A stretch of 21,874 bases of DNA from Clostridium sp. AM33-3 (lineage in GTDB: Bacteria; Bacillota; Clostridia; Lachnospirales; Lachnospiraceae), in NCBI RefSeq assembly GCF_003480315.1, contig NZ_QUIV01000037.1:1-21874 (forward strand), written 5' to 3'. Position numbers and translations under genes: made by a program. A model generated the notes under the pieces. It was not told the origin of the DNA, searched no databases, and was given only the letters and a program-made list of their open reading frames with translations. How positions within the stretch are numbered: position 1 is the stretch's first letter; each line of letters opens with the position of its first letter. Shown here in pieces: positions 1-8,376 of the stretch.

Positions 1-93
1 CAATAGGCGGCGGAGCGAATGAAGTACAAAATTTCACAGCATCTGCTTATTCTGTATGGCCTGACCGAACCTTCGGACCTTATTGGTTATTCT

Positions 94-109
94 CTATATT
101 GCAATATAG
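94..109. promoter_or_regulatory. 16-bp perfect palindrome, possible operator upstream of degV
   Basis: CTATATTGCAATATAG is a perfect inverted repeat with no spacer. It lies 15 bases upstream of the -35 box of the predicted degV promoter, a typical place for a dimeric regulator. No known operator consensus was recognised. The sequence is AT-rich, so chance remains possible. Confidence 0.3.
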
Positions 110-124
110 CAGCATTCCCTATGC

Positions 125-153
125 TTGTTTTTACATGAAAGATGAACTATAAT
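125..153 (+). promoter_or_regulatory. Sigma-A-like promoter for degV
   Basis: The -35 box is TTGTTT at 125-130, followed by a 17-base spacer and a perfect TATAAT at 148-153. Transcription would start near 160, giving a leader of about 50 bases to the degV start. The other sequence from 1 to 208 holds no gene I can support. Confidence 0.65.
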
Positions 154-208
154 TTTTTATATGTAGTAAGGGGCGTAGTGCTCCTGAATGTGTAAAGGAG
201 AAGTATGG

Positions 209-1078
209 ATGAGAACAACTGGAATTGTAACAGACAGTCACAGCAGCATTTCACAAAGTGAGGCAGAGAAACTTGGGATTTTTGTGCTTCCTATGCCATT
301 TTATATGAATGGGACCTGTTATTATGAGGGAATCAATATTACCAGAGAAGAGTTTCTGGATCGTCTTTGCAGACTGGAAGATATCAGCACCTCTCAACCG
401 TCACCGGAGGCGGTCATGGAACTGTGGGACAAGGCGCTTTCCCAGTATAAGAACATACTTTATATTCCGATCAGCAGCGGCCTGAGCGGCTCATGCCAGA
501 CAGCCATGATGCTGGCCCGGGAAGAAAAATATGAGGGAAGGGTCTATGTAGTAGATAATGGAAGTGTCTCGGCGCCGCTTCACCGTAGTATCCTGGATGC
601 CCTGGATCTGCTGGAGTCTGGCTGCAGCGCAGCAGAAGTGAAGGAACGCATGGAGCAGGCAAAGACCAAGGCAGGCATTTACATTTCGGTAGATAACTTA
701 AAATATTTAAAGCACGGCGGCCGTATCTCTGCCGGTGTGGCGCTTGTCGGAGGGCTTCTGAATGTAAAACCGGTACTTCATTTTGATATTGGCATGCTGG
801 AACTGTATAAAAACTGCCGCGGTTTGAAACGTGCGAAGCAGACCATGATCGAGGAGGTAAAGGCGGTTATCGCCAAATCCTATCAGCGGGAATATGATGC
901 AGGGGATATGCATATTGTAGCGGCTTCCAGCGCCGGAAAAGAAGAGACTGAGGTCTGGGTAAAGGAAATCGAGACAGCATTTCCGGGTCAGACCATTCTC
1001 TGTGATGAGCTCTCTTTTGGTGTAACCTGTCATATCGGACCGGGAGGACTGGGAATCGGCTATATCTGTAAACCGTGA
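209..1078 (+). CDS. DegV family fatty-acid-binding protein
   Basis: This encodes a 289-residue DegV-family protein. Members bind a single fatty acid between two domains; some act with a fatty-acid kinase (FakB role) in supplying acyl-phosphate for phospholipid synthesis, but no kinase partner is nearby, so the physiological role here is unknown. Visible family features are the N-terminal TDSHSSIS segment, the loop with SSGLSGS that contacts the fatty-acid carboxylate, and the later GGRISAG...GGLLNVKPVL block that closes the pocket. Length is normal. The start at 209 is chosen over the in-frame ATG at 188 because AAAGGAG at 194-200 sits 8 bases upstream of it and would fall inside the gene with the earlier start. 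The gene appears monocistronic: a new promoter follows before the next gene, although no clear terminator is seen. Confidence 0.9.
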   Translation: MRTTGIVTDSHSSISQSEAEKLGIFVLPMPFYMNGTCYYEGINITREEFLDRLCRLEDISTSQPSPEAVMELWDKALSQYKNILYIPISSGLSGSCQTAMMLAREEKYEGRVYVVDNGSVSAPLHRSILDALDLLESGCSAAEVKERMEQAKTKAGIYISVDNLKYLKHGGRISAGVALVGGLLNVKPVLHFDIGMLELYKNCRGLKRAKQTMIEEVKAVIAKSYQREYDAGDMHIVAASSAGKEETEVWVKEIETAFPGQTILCDELSFGVTCHIGPGGLGIGYICKP

Positions 1079-1107
1079 TGACTGACCAATGTTTTTTACA
1101 TCTTCTT

Positions 1108-1125
1108 TTGATAATGTGATAACAA
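1108..1125. promoter_or_regulatory. Rex-like operator, distal site
   Basis: TTGATAATGTGATAACAA matches the clostridial Rex consensus TTGTTAANNNNTTAACAA at 12 of 14 defined positions, with one mismatch in each half-site. Its centre is about 108 bases upstream of the proximal site at 1216-1233. It lies just after degV and upstream of the alcohol dehydrogenase -35 box. Confidence 0.45.
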
Positions 1126-1174
1126 GCCATCTGTGCAAACTGAAAATATTATGAAAAATAATATCAAAAAACAC

Positions 1175-1202
1175 TTGCAAAATACACAAAAAGTGTTATA
1201 GT
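1175..1202 (+). promoter_or_regulatory. Sigma-A-like promoter for the alcohol dehydrogenase
   Basis: The -35 box TTGCAA (1175-1180) and -10 box TATAGT (1197-1202) are separated by 16 bases. Transcription would start around 1209, leaving a leader of about 85 bases that contains the proximal Rex-like palindrome and a short GC hairpin (GCCG/CGGC, 1263-1275) before the Shine-Dalgarno site. Confidence 0.65.
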
Positions 1203-1215
1203 AATAGCAGAGTTA

Positions 1216-1233
1216 ATGTTAATTAATTAACGA
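1216..1233. promoter_or_regulatory. Rex-like operator, proximal site
   Basis: The core GTTAATTAATTAAC (1218-1231) is a perfect 14-bp palindrome and matches the Rex core GTTAANNNNTTAAC exactly. Over the full 18-bp consensus it matches 12 of 14 defined positions. It begins immediately downstream of the predicted transcription start, where bound repressor would block initiation or early elongation. Rex control of alcohol dehydrogenases is established in clostridia; binding at this site is inferred. Confidence 0.6.
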
Positions 1234-1295
1234 GTAAGCAAACGCATCATAATAAAAACGGTGCCGCCAGACGGCGACAGAATGGAGGAGCTATT

Positions 1296-2513
1296 ATGGC
1301 TAGATTCACATTACCAAGAGATTTATATCACGGAAAAGGTGCATTAGAGGCATTAAAAACATTTGAAGGTAAGAAAGCAATCATCTGTGTTGGCGGCGGT
1401 TCCATGAAACGCTTCGGATTCCTTGACAAGGCAAAACAGTACCTCGAAGAAGCAGGAATGGAAGTTCAGCTTTACGAAGGCATTGAGCCGGATCCTTCCG
1501 TAGAAACCGTAATGAAGGGCGCTGCAGCTATGGAAGCATTCCAGCCTGACTGGATCGTTGCTATGGGTGGTGGTTCTCCGATCGACGCAGCAAAAGCAAT
1601 GTGGATCAAATATGAGTATCCGGACATTACCTTTGAAGATATGTGTAAGGTATTTGGTATCCCGAAACTGAGAAGAAAAGCTCATTTCTGTGCAATTTCT
1701 TCTACTTCCGGAACTGCTACAGAGGTTACTGCATTCTCTATCATTACAGACTATCAGAAGGGAATTAAATATCCGATCGCTGATTTCGAAATCACCCCGG
1801 ATGTAGCCATCGTCGATCCGGATCTGGCAGAGACCATGCCGCAGAAACTGGTAGCCCACACTGGTATGGATGCTATGACCCACGCAATTGAGGCTTATGT
1901 TTCCACCGCGAACTGTGACTTTACCGATCCGCTGGCCCTGCATGCAATTAAGATGATCCAGAAGGATCTGGTAGATTCTTACAACGGTGACATGGCAAAA
2001 CGTGATTCCATGCATAATGCACAGTGCCTGGCCGGTATGGCATTCTCCAATGCACTGTTAGGTATTGTTCATTCCATGGCTCATAAGACCGGTGCCGCAT
2101 TTGCAGACTATGGCGCACATATCATTCACGGTGCAGCGAACGCAATGTACCTGCCGAAGGTTATTGCTTTCAACGCAAAGGATGAGACTGCAAAAGAGCG
2201 TTACGGTGAGATCGCAGATTTCATGAAGCTGGGCGGTGAAACCCTGGACGAGAAGGTTGCTCTGCTGATTGCTTACTTAAGAAAGATGAATGATGACTTA
2301 AAGATTCCGCACTGCATCAAGAACTATGGCGCAGACAGCTATCCGACTGAGCAGGGCTTCGTACCGGAGGAGGTATTCTTAGAGAGACTTCCGGAAATTG
2401 CCAAGAACGCCATCGCAGATGCATGTACCGGTTCTAACCCGCGTCAGCCTAGCCAGGAAGAGATGGAGAAACTGCTCAAGTGCTGCTACTACGACACCGA
2501 AGTTGATTTCTGA
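1296..2513 (+). CDS. Iron-containing alcohol dehydrogenase
   Basis: This 405-residue protein belongs to the group III iron-dependent alcohol dehydrogenases, which reduce aldehydes to alcohols with NAD(P)H in the cytoplasm during fermentation. The nucleotide-binding motif GGGSPIDAAK is at residues 91-100. Likely iron ligands are D192 and H196 (GMDAMTHAIEAY), H259 (IVHSMAH) and H278 (IIHGAANA). Between the last two histidines there is a short insertion relative to E. coli FucO. Substrate (ethanol, butanol, propanediol type) cannot be told from sequence. The start has GGAGGAG at 1284-1290, 5 bases upstream. Codon use is visibly biased toward a small preferred set, suggesting high expression. The gene stands alone between its own promoter with Rex-like sites and a strong terminator, consistent with redox-controlled disposal of reducing equivalents. 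Confidence 0.93.
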   Translation: MARFTLPRDLYHGKGALEALKTFEGKKAIICVGGGSMKRFGFLDKAKQYLEEAGMEVQLYEGIEPDPSVETVMKGAAAMEAFQPDWIVAMGGGSPIDAAKAMWIKYEYPDITFEDMCKVFGIPKLRRKAHFCAISSTSGTATEVTAFSIITDYQKGIKYPIADFEITPDVAIVDPDLAETMPQKLVAHTGMDAMTHAIEAYVSTANCDFTDPLALHAIKMIQKDLVDSYNGDMAKRDSMHNAQCLAGMAFSNALLGIVHSMAHKTGAAFADYGAHIIHGAANAMYLPKVIAFNAKDETAKERYGEIADFMKLGGETLDEKVALLIAYLRKMNDDLKIPHCIKNYGADSYPTEQGFVPEEVFLERLPEIAKNAIADACTGSNPRQPSQEEMEKLLKCCYYDTEVDF

Positions 2514-2544
2514 TCCATTCATACTTAATAAGACATACGATATC

Positions 2545-2582
2545 AAAAGCCCTGACGGGAATTATCCCGGAGGGGCTTTTTT
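2545..2582 (+). terminator. Rho-independent terminator of the alcohol dehydrogenase gene
   Basis: AAAAGCCC at 2545-2552 pairs with GGGGCTTTT at 2572-2580, and an inner CGGGA/TCCCG stem closes the loop. A run of T residues follows (2577-2582). It lies 32 bases after the stop codon. Confidence 0.85.
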
Positions 2583-2610
2583 CTGGGCTTTTTCTGATTT
2601 GAAGCGCCTC

Positions 2611-2639
2611 TTGCTTATTTCTTCAAATTTTCGTATAAT
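2611..2639 (+). promoter_or_regulatory. Sigma-A-like promoter for the permease gene
   Basis: TTGCTT at 2611-2616, a 17-base spacer and a perfect TATAAT at 2634-2639. It starts about 30 bases after the preceding terminator and gives a leader of roughly 75 bases. Confidence 0.65.
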
Positions 2640-2721
2640 AAATGTTTGTGATTTTGAACCGCTGTTTGCGGTATGAATAAGCTCCAGAAGATAGTACAAT
2701 GAGAAAATGAGGAAATGAAAT

Positions 2722-3933
2722 TTGAAAATACTGATTGCATATTTGAAAAAAGAGACCGTACTTTGCATTGCCGTGCTTCTTGCGGCATTTTCCATGCTTT
2801 TGATCCATCCGGACAGCAAATATTCCGGATATATGGATTACCGAACCCTGGCGCTGTTGTTTTCACTGATGACGATTATGGAGGGCTTTAAGCAGACGGG
2901 TTTTTTTGCTGATGTGGCCAGAGCTTTGCTTGGGCGGGTTCATACGTTCCGCCAGCTGTATCTGGTTCTGGTTATGCTGTGCTTCTTTTGCTCCATGTGG
3001 ATCACCAATGATGTAGCACTGTTAACATTTGTGCCTTTTACAATTCTGGTGCTTGAGCTTTCCGGTCTTCAGAAAGAGATGATTCCCGTCATTGTGATGC
3101 AGACCATTGCAGCCAATCTGGGCAGCATGATGACACCGGTGGGAAATCCGCAGAACTTATATCTGTACTCGGTTTCCGGTATGGGAATAGGTGAATTTTT
3201 TTCTATTATGGGACCGTTATCGGCACTGTCCTTTCTGCTGATCCTCGGTGCCTGTATATTTCATAAGAATTTTGCGCTGGACCCGGAACTCTTGAAACAT
3301 ATGGAGCCTTCCGGAGAATCTGCCGGAAAAAGCAGCAAAACAGCGGAAGCGGCCTCCGGGAATGCAGTTCCTAAACGCCTCCGGAATCTGCAAAATCTGC
3401 TTCTGGCGACATTGTTCCTGTTCAGCCTTCTTTCGGTATTTCGTGTGATCAGCTGGCCGGTGCTTGTCGTGGTTGTTCTGACCGGATGCCTGCTGCTGGC
3501 CGGAGTTTTTCACAGCAGCTTTCTTCCAAAAAAGGTAGACTACAGCCTTCTTCTGACTTTCATTGCTTTTTTTGTATTTATCGGCAATATGAAGCGGATT
3601 GACTTGATACGGGAATTCCTGAATCAGACATTGCATGGCCGGGAACTTCTGCTTTCCTTTGGCTGCAGCCAGATAATCAGCAATGTTCCGGCTGCCATTC
3701 TGCTTTCCGGATTTACAGATCAGTATGCGGCGCTTCTCAGAGGCGTCAACATCGGTGGACTTGGCACGCTGATCGCTTCTCTGGCCAGTCTGATCTCGTA
3801 CAAATTTTTTGCAGAGAGTCAGGCGCGTTTCCCGGAGGCCGGGAGTAAGCAAAGCTATATACTACGGTTTACGATCTGGAATGTGGGTATGGCAATCATA
3901 CTTTTACTGGTAGCTGTTATGCTTGACCGGTAA
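2722..3933 (+). CDS. SLC13/ArsB-like (ion transporter superfamily) permease
   Basis: This 403-residue integral membrane protein has around ten hydrophobic segments in two halves separated by a hydrophilic loop (about residues 185-222). Each half has a re-entrant-type motif: ITNDVALL (94-101) with PVGNPQN (139-145) in the first, and ISNVPAAILLS (319-329) in the second. These are hallmarks of the SLC13/CitM/ArsB superfamily, which exports or imports anions such as dicarboxylates, citrate, sulfate or arsenite. The substrate cannot be assigned, and no arsenic or citrate genes are adjacent. The start is TTG at 2722, with GAGG at 2709-2712 nine bases upstream; a nearby ATG at 2715 is out of frame. 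It has its own promoter and terminator, so it is probably monocistronic. Confidence 0.85.
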   Translation: MKILIAYLKKETVLCIAVLLAAFSMLLIHPDSKYSGYMDYRTLALLFSLMTIMEGFKQTGFFADVARALLGRVHTFRQLYLVLVMLCFFCSMWITNDVALLTFVPFTILVLELSGLQKEMIPVIVMQTIAANLGSMMTPVGNPQNLYLYSVSGMGIGEFFSIMGPLSALSFLLILGACIFHKNFALDPELLKHMEPSGESAGKSSKTAEAASGNAVPKRLRNLQNLLLATLFLFSLLSVFRVISWPVLVVVVLTGCLLLAGVFHSSFLPKKVDYSLLLTFIAFFVFIGNMKRIDLIREFLNQTLHGRELLLSFGCSQIISNVPAAILLSGFTDQYAALLRGVNIGGLGTLIASLASLISYKFFAESQARFPEAGSKQSYILRFTIWNVGMAIILLLVAVMLDR

Positions 3934-3962
3934 GAGGCCACGGAACCGGGTCAAGATTTTTT
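3925..3962 (+). terminator. Terminator overlapping the permease stop codon
   Basis: GACCGGT (3925-3931) can pair with ACCGGGTC (3945-3952) with one bulged G, and six T residues follow at 3957-3962. The left arm overlaps the last codons and the stop codon. The bulge makes it weaker than the other terminators in the window. Confidence 0.55.
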
Positions 3963-3964
3963 AC

Positions 3965-3994
3965 TTGATTTTTATACATTTTTTCATATATAAT
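3965..3994 (+). promoter_or_regulatory. Sigma-A-like promoter for the topoisomerase pair
   Basis: TTGATT at 3965-3970, an 18-base spacer and TATAAT at 3989-3994. The start of transcription would be near 4001, giving a short leader of about 30 bases before the parE Shine-Dalgarno site. Confidence 0.65.
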
Positions 3995-4031
3995 AGGTAA
4001 TCGAACATTTGTTTTATTAACGGAGGGGATC

Positions 4032-5951
4032 ATGGCGAATACACAGTACAACGCAGACAGTATCACAGTCCTGGAGGGACTGGAGGCGGTGCGAAAGCGT
4101 CCTGGCATGTACATTGGAGGCGTAGGCACAAAGGGATTAAACCATCTGATTTATGAGATTGTAGACAATGCGGTAGATGAGCACCTGGCCGGGTTCTGCA
4201 GTACCATCTGGGTAACCCTGGAGGCAGACGGTTCTTGTACGGTTAAGGACAGCGGCCGCGGCATTCCAGTTGAAATGCATAAAAAGGGCGTATCTGCGGA
4301 GCGTGTGGTTCTTTCCACCCTTCACGCAGGCGGTAAGTTTGACAATGAGGCTTACAAGACCAGTGGCGGTCTGCATGGCGTTGGTTCTTCCGTCGTCAAC
4401 GCATTGTCTGCCCATATGGACGTAAAGATTTACAAAAACGGTTTCATTCATCACGATGCCTACGAGCGCGGCATCCCGACAGTGGAACTGGAGAACGGCC
4501 TGCTTCCGGTTCTCGGCAAGACCAGACAGACCGGCACGGAGATCAATTTCCTGCCGGATGACGAAATTTTTGAGAAAACACGGTTTAAGGCAGAATGGTT
4601 AAAAAGCCGTCTGCATGAGACTGCTTACTTAAATCCTGGTCTGACGATTTATTATAAAAATGCACGGGCTAATGAAAAAGAGGAGATTACCTACCACGAG
4701 CCGGAGGGCATTATAGCCTATGTCAAAGAATTAAATCGCGGAAAGACCGTCATTCATGAGCCGGTTTATTTCAAAAAGGAAATAGATAAGATCGAGGTAG
4801 AGGTTGCTTTCCAGTTTGTGGATGCCTTTGAGGAAAATATCCTGGGCTTCTGCAACAACATCTTTACTCAGGAAGGCGGCACCCATCTGGTTGGCTTTAA
4901 GACCCGTTTTACCCAGCTTATCAATTCCTATGCAAGAGAGCTTGGTATTTTAAAGGAGAAGGACCCGAATTTTACCGGAGCGGATACCAGAAACGGCATG
5001 ACGGCTATTGTGGCTGTCAAGCACCCGGATCCGATTTTTGAAGGCCAGACCAAGACAAAGCTTGCCAGCGCAGATGCCACAAAAGCAGTATTTACCATAT
5101 CCGGAGATTTGCTGCAGCATTATTTTGACCGGAATCTTGAGACCTTAAAGGCCATCATCGGCTGCGCAGAAAAATCTGCCAAGATCCGCAAGGCCGAGGA
5201 AAAGGCTAAGACCAACATGCTCACAAAATCTAAATTTTCCTTTGACAGCAATGGAAAACTGGCAAACTGCGAGAGCCGGGATGCGGAGCTTTGCGAGATT
5301 TTCATTGTCGAGGGAGATTCTGCGGGCGGTTCTGCCAAAACGGCAAGAAACCGGAAGTATCAGGCTATCCTGCCAATCCGCGGAAAGATTTTAAACGTGG
5401 AAAAGGCCTCCATGGATAAAGTGCTTGCCAACGCTGAGATCAAGACCATGATCAATACCTTTGGCTGCGGCTTTTCCGAGGGCTACGGCAATGATTTCGA
5501 TATAACCAAACTAAAATACAACAAGATCATCCTCATGACAGATGCAGATGTAGACGGCAGCCACATTGACACGCTGCTGTTAACCTTCCTGTACCGTTTC
5601 ATGCCGGAACTGATCTATAACGGCCATGTCTACATTGCCATGCCGCCGCTTTACAAAGTGATCCCGTCCAGAGGACAGGAAATGTACCTGTACGATGACA
5701 AGGAGCTGGAGCGTTACCGCAGGTCCCATACCGGAGATTTCCGTCTGCAGCGCTACAAGGGTCTTGGAGAGATGGATCCGGAACAGCTGTGGGAGACCAC
5801 CCTGGATCCGGAACGACGCGTATTAAAACGCGTAGAGATCGAGGATGCCCGCATGGCTTCCGAGGTGACAGAGATGCTGATGGGCAGCGAGGTTCCGCCG
5901 CGCAAGCAGTTCATCTACGATCATGCAAACGAAGCAGAGATTGACGCATAA
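4032..5951 (+). CDS. parE: Type IIA DNA topoisomerase subunit B, probably topoisomerase IV ParE
   Basis: This 639-residue ATPase subunit works with the next gene product to pass one DNA duplex through another. The N-terminal GHKL ATPase domain has catalytic E42 and Mg-binding N46 (YEIVDNAVDEH) and D73 (DSGRGIP), at the same numbering as E. coli GyrB. A transducer domain follows. The TOPRIM domain has E427 (EGDSAGG) and the metal-binding D504/D506/D508 (DADVDGSH). A ParE-like length without the E. coli GyrB insertion is seen, but B subunits alone separate gyrase from topoisomerase IV poorly; the assignment leans on the partner, which lacks a GyrA box, and on the absence of dnaA, dnaN or recF nearby. 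GGAGG at 4022-4026 supports the start. The pair is an operon: 11 bases separate the genes. Confidence 0.85.
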   Translation: MANTQYNADSITVLEGLEAVRKRPGMYIGGVGTKGLNHLIYEIVDNAVDEHLAGFCSTIWVTLEADGSCTVKDSGRGIPVEMHKKGVSAERVVLSTLHAGGKFDNEAYKTSGGLHGVGSSVVNALSAHMDVKIYKNGFIHHDAYERGIPTVELENGLLPVLGKTRQTGTEINFLPDDEIFEKTRFKAEWLKSRLHETAYLNPGLTIYYKNARANEKEEITYHEPEGIIAYVKELNRGKTVIHEPVYFKKEIDKIEVEVAFQFVDAFEENILGFCNNIFTQEGGTHLVGFKTRFTQLINSYARELGILKEKDPNFTGADTRNGMTAIVAVKHPDPIFEGQTKTKLASADATKAVFTISGDLLQHYFDRNLETLKAIIGCAEKSAKIRKAEEKAKTNMLTKSKFSFDSNGKLANCESRDAELCEIFIVEGDSAGGSAKTARNRKYQAILPIRGKILNVEKASMDKVLANAEIKTMINTFGCGFSEGYGNDFDITKLKYNKIILMTDADVDGSHIDTLLLTFLYRFMPELIYNGHVYIAMPPLYKVIPSRGQEMYLYDDKELERYRRSHTGDFRLQRYKGLGEMDPEQLWETTLDPERRVLKRVEIEDARMASEVTEMLMGSEVPPRKQFIYDHANEAEIDA

Positions 5952-5962
5952 GGAGAGGAAAC

Positions 5963-8197
5963 ATGGCTGAGAAGATATTAACAACAGAATATTCCGAGGA
6001 GATGCAGCGCAGTTACTTAAATTACTCCATGAGTGTCATCACTGCCAGAGCCATCCCGGACGCAAGAGACGGTTTAAAGCCGGTACAGCGCCGCGTGCTT
6101 TACGATATGAGCGAGCTGCGCCTTGGACACGACAAGCCTCACAGAAAATCCGCCCGTATCGTGGGAGATACCATGGGTAAATATCACCCGCATGGTGACA
6201 GCTCCATTTACGAAACTCTGGTTGTCATGTCCCAGGAGTTTAAAAAGGGTATGGCACTGGTGGACGGCCACGGAAACTTCGGTTCCATTGAGGGGGATGG
6301 TGCGGCGGCCATGCGTTACACAGAGGCACGCCTGAAGAAATTTGCCGAAGAGGTTTATCTAAAAGATCTGGACAAAACCGTCAATTACGTTTCCAACTAC
6401 GATGAATCCGAAAAAGAGCCGGAGGTGCTTCCGGTCCGCGTTCCGAATCTTCTGATCAATGGCGCCGAGGGTATTGCGGTCGGCATGAGTACCAGCATTC
6501 CAACCCACAATCTCGGCGAGGTCGTGGATCTGGTGAAGGCCTATATCGACAGACCGGATATGTCCCTGGAGGAGATGATGGAGCTGATGCCGGGACCGGA
6601 TTTTCCGACCGGAGGCATTATTGCCAATAAAAAGGATCTGCCAGCCATCTATGAGACCGGTGTCGGCAAGATTAAGCTGCGCGGCAAGATCGAGGTAGAA
6701 CTGGGCCGCAGAAAAGCAGACCGGGACAAGCTGGTCATCAGTGAGATCCCGTATACCATGATTGGTGCCGGTATCAATAAATTTCTGGTAGACATTGCGG
6801 AACTGGTAGAGAACAAGACATTATCCGATGTGGTGGATATTTCCAACCAGTCCAGCAAGGAAGGAATCCGCATCGTTCTGGAACTGAAAAAGGATGCGGA
6901 CATCGAAAAAATCCGCAACATTCTGTATAAAAAGACAAAGCTGGAGGATACCTTCGGCGTGAACATGCTGGCAATTGCCCATGGACGCCCGGAAACGCTG
7001 AATCTGCGCGGTATTCTGAAAAACTATCTGGAGTTCCAGTATGAGAATACCACACACAAATATCAGGCACTCCTGGAAAAGGAATTGGAGAAAAAGGAGA
7101 TACGCGAAGGTCTCATCCGCGCCTGCGATGTCATCGACCTGATCATTGCCATTCTCCGCGGCTCCAGGAATTTAAAGGATGCCAAGGCCTGCCTGATGAA
7201 CGGCGACATTTCCAAGATCCAGTTTAAGCATCCGGGCTTTGAGGAGGATGCAAAGCAGTTAAACTTTACGGAGAAGCAGGCCAGCGCCATTCTGGAGATG
7301 CGCCTGTATAAGCTGATCGGCCTGGAGATCCTGGCGCTGCAGAAGGAGTATAAGGAGTGCTTAAAGCGTATTGCCGAGTATGAAAAGATTTTAAAAAGCC
7401 GCGATGGTATGAATAAGGTCATCAAAGAAGACTTAGACCACATCAAGGAAGAGTTTGCCGTGCCGAGAAAAACGCTGATCGAAAACGGCAGGGAAGCGGT
7501 ATATGAAGAGTCTGCGGTGGCTGTGGCAGAGGTCGTATTTGTCATGGACCGCTTCGGTTACTGCAAGCTTTTGGACCGCACTGCCTATGAACGGAACCGG
7601 GAGACGGTGGATACCGAATATAAGTATGTGATCCCATGCTTAAATACCGACAAGCTCTGCATATTTACGGATACCGGAAATCTGCATCAGGTGAAGATGA
7701 TGGATATTCCATCCGGCAAGCTGCGTGATAAGGGTACACCGATCGACAATCTGAGCAAATATGATGGCAGCAAAGAAGAGATTGTTTTCCTCACTAATTT
7801 TGGCCGCTTAACCGGACAGATCCTGCTGTTTGCCACGAAAATGGCCATGGTAAAACAGGTTCCGGCAGAAGAATTTGTCACCAATAACCGCACAGTGGCA
7901 GCAACGAAGCTGCAGGATGGCGACAGCCTGCTTACTGTGCGTATTGCAGGAACCGAGACGGATCTGGTCCTGCAGAGCGCTTCGGGCATGTTCCTGCGCT
8001 TCTCCATGGATGAAATTCCGGAACTGAAAAAGAATTCCCGCGGTGTGCGCGGCATGAAGCTTGGCACCGGAGATGAACTGGAGGAGATTTATTTTGTGAC
8101 ACAGCAGCCGCAGATCGTCTATAAAGAAAAGGAAGTACATTTAAACCGGCTGAAGCTGGCAAAGCGTGACGGCAAGGGCAGCAAGGTCCGCCTGTAA
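5963..8197 (+). CDS. parC: Type IIA DNA topoisomerase subunit A, probably topoisomerase IV ParC
   Basis: This 744-residue DNA-breaking and rejoining subunit carries the active-site tyrosine Y119 in AAMRYTEARL. The quinolone-determining region GKYHPHGDSSIYE places S80 and E84 at the classical ParC positions, both in the drug-sensitive wild-type state. A winged-helix/tower region and coiled coil (about 330-490) are followed by a C-terminal beta-pinwheel. I find no QRRGGKG-type GyrA box in that pinwheel, and the protein is shorter than typical GyrA (over 800 residues), which is the main reason for calling topoisomerase IV (decatenation) rather than gyrase. The Shine-Dalgarno sequence AAGGAGAGG overlaps the parE stop codon, implying co-translation. 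A 9-base direct repeat (TCCGCCTGT) spans its stop codon. No convincing terminator was seen after the gene. Confidence 0.87.
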   Translation: MAEKILTTEYSEEMQRSYLNYSMSVITARAIPDARDGLKPVQRRVLYDMSELRLGHDKPHRKSARIVGDTMGKYHPHGDSSIYETLVVMSQEFKKGMALVDGHGNFGSIEGDGAAAMRYTEARLKKFAEEVYLKDLDKTVNYVSNYDESEKEPEVLPVRVPNLLINGAEGIAVGMSTSIPTHNLGEVVDLVKAYIDRPDMSLEEMMELMPGPDFPTGGIIANKKDLPAIYETGVGKIKLRGKIEVELGRRKADRDKLVISEIPYTMIGAGINKFLVDIAELVENKTLSDVVDISNQSSKEGIRIVLELKKDADIEKIRNILYKKTKLEDTFGVNMLAIAHGRPETLNLRGILKNYLEFQYENTTHKYQALLEKELEKKEIREGLIRACDVIDLIIAILRGSRNLKDAKACLMNGDISKIQFKHPGFEEDAKQLNFTEKQASAILEMRLYKLIGLEILALQKEYKECLKRIAEYEKILKSRDGMNKVIKEDLDHIKEEFAVPRKTLIENGREAVYEESAVAVAEVVFVMDRFGYCKLLDRTAYERNRETVDTEYKYVIPCLNTDKLCIFTDTGNLHQVKMMDIPSGKLRDKGTPIDNLSKYDGSKEEIVFLTNFGRLTGQILLFATKMAMVKQVPAEEFVTNNRTVAATKLQDGDSLLTVRIAGTETDLVLQSASGMFLRFSMDEIPELKKNSRGVRGMKLGTGDELEEIYFVTQQPQIVYKEKEVHLNRLKLAKRDGKGSKVRL

Positions 8198-8282
8198 AAT
8201 CCGCCTGTCGCGTGCAGTTGTGTTTATATTATGGAAAACGTCCTTGTGTAGCGTACAAATGTATTTTTCTGACGAATACCTC

Positions 8283-8311
8283 TTGATTTTTTGAAAAATA
8301 TGAGATAGGAT
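8283..8311 (+). promoter_or_regulatory. Possible sigma-A-like promoter for asd
   Basis: TTGATT at 8283-8288 is followed after 17 bases by TAGGAT at 8306-8311. The -10 box is imperfect. The leader of about 60 bases is too short for a lysine riboswitch. Confidence 0.4.
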
Positions 8312-8376
8312 AAGCGAGAGCAAAAAAATGGCAGACAAAAGAATAATGCCATGAGGAGAATAAGGAGCTTACGATT

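Noticed and set aside
3..152. Frame open from the window edge, possible C-terminal tail of an upstream gene (49 codons)
   Set aside because: No recognisable family, codon choice unlike the neighbours, and it runs through a 16-bp palindrome and into the degV promoter. An open frame of this length is expected by chance.
1353..2015. Long antisense open frame inside the alcohol dehydrogenase gene
   Set aside because: No ribosome-binding site or protein family; it results from the strong codon bias of the real gene.
3217..3852. 211-codon antisense frame within the permease gene
   Set aside because: Composition is a mirror of the membrane protein's hydrophobic codons, giving a Lys/Gln-rich nonsense protein.
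8187..8209. Direct repeat of TCCGCCTGT across the parC stop codon
   Set aside because: Nine bases repeated once; likely a small tandem duplication with no associated feature.
8198..8376. Lysine riboswitch or T-box ahead of asd
   Set aside because: The space is only 179 bases, the leader after the likely promoter is about 60, and no conserved riboswitch core or T-box sequence is seen.
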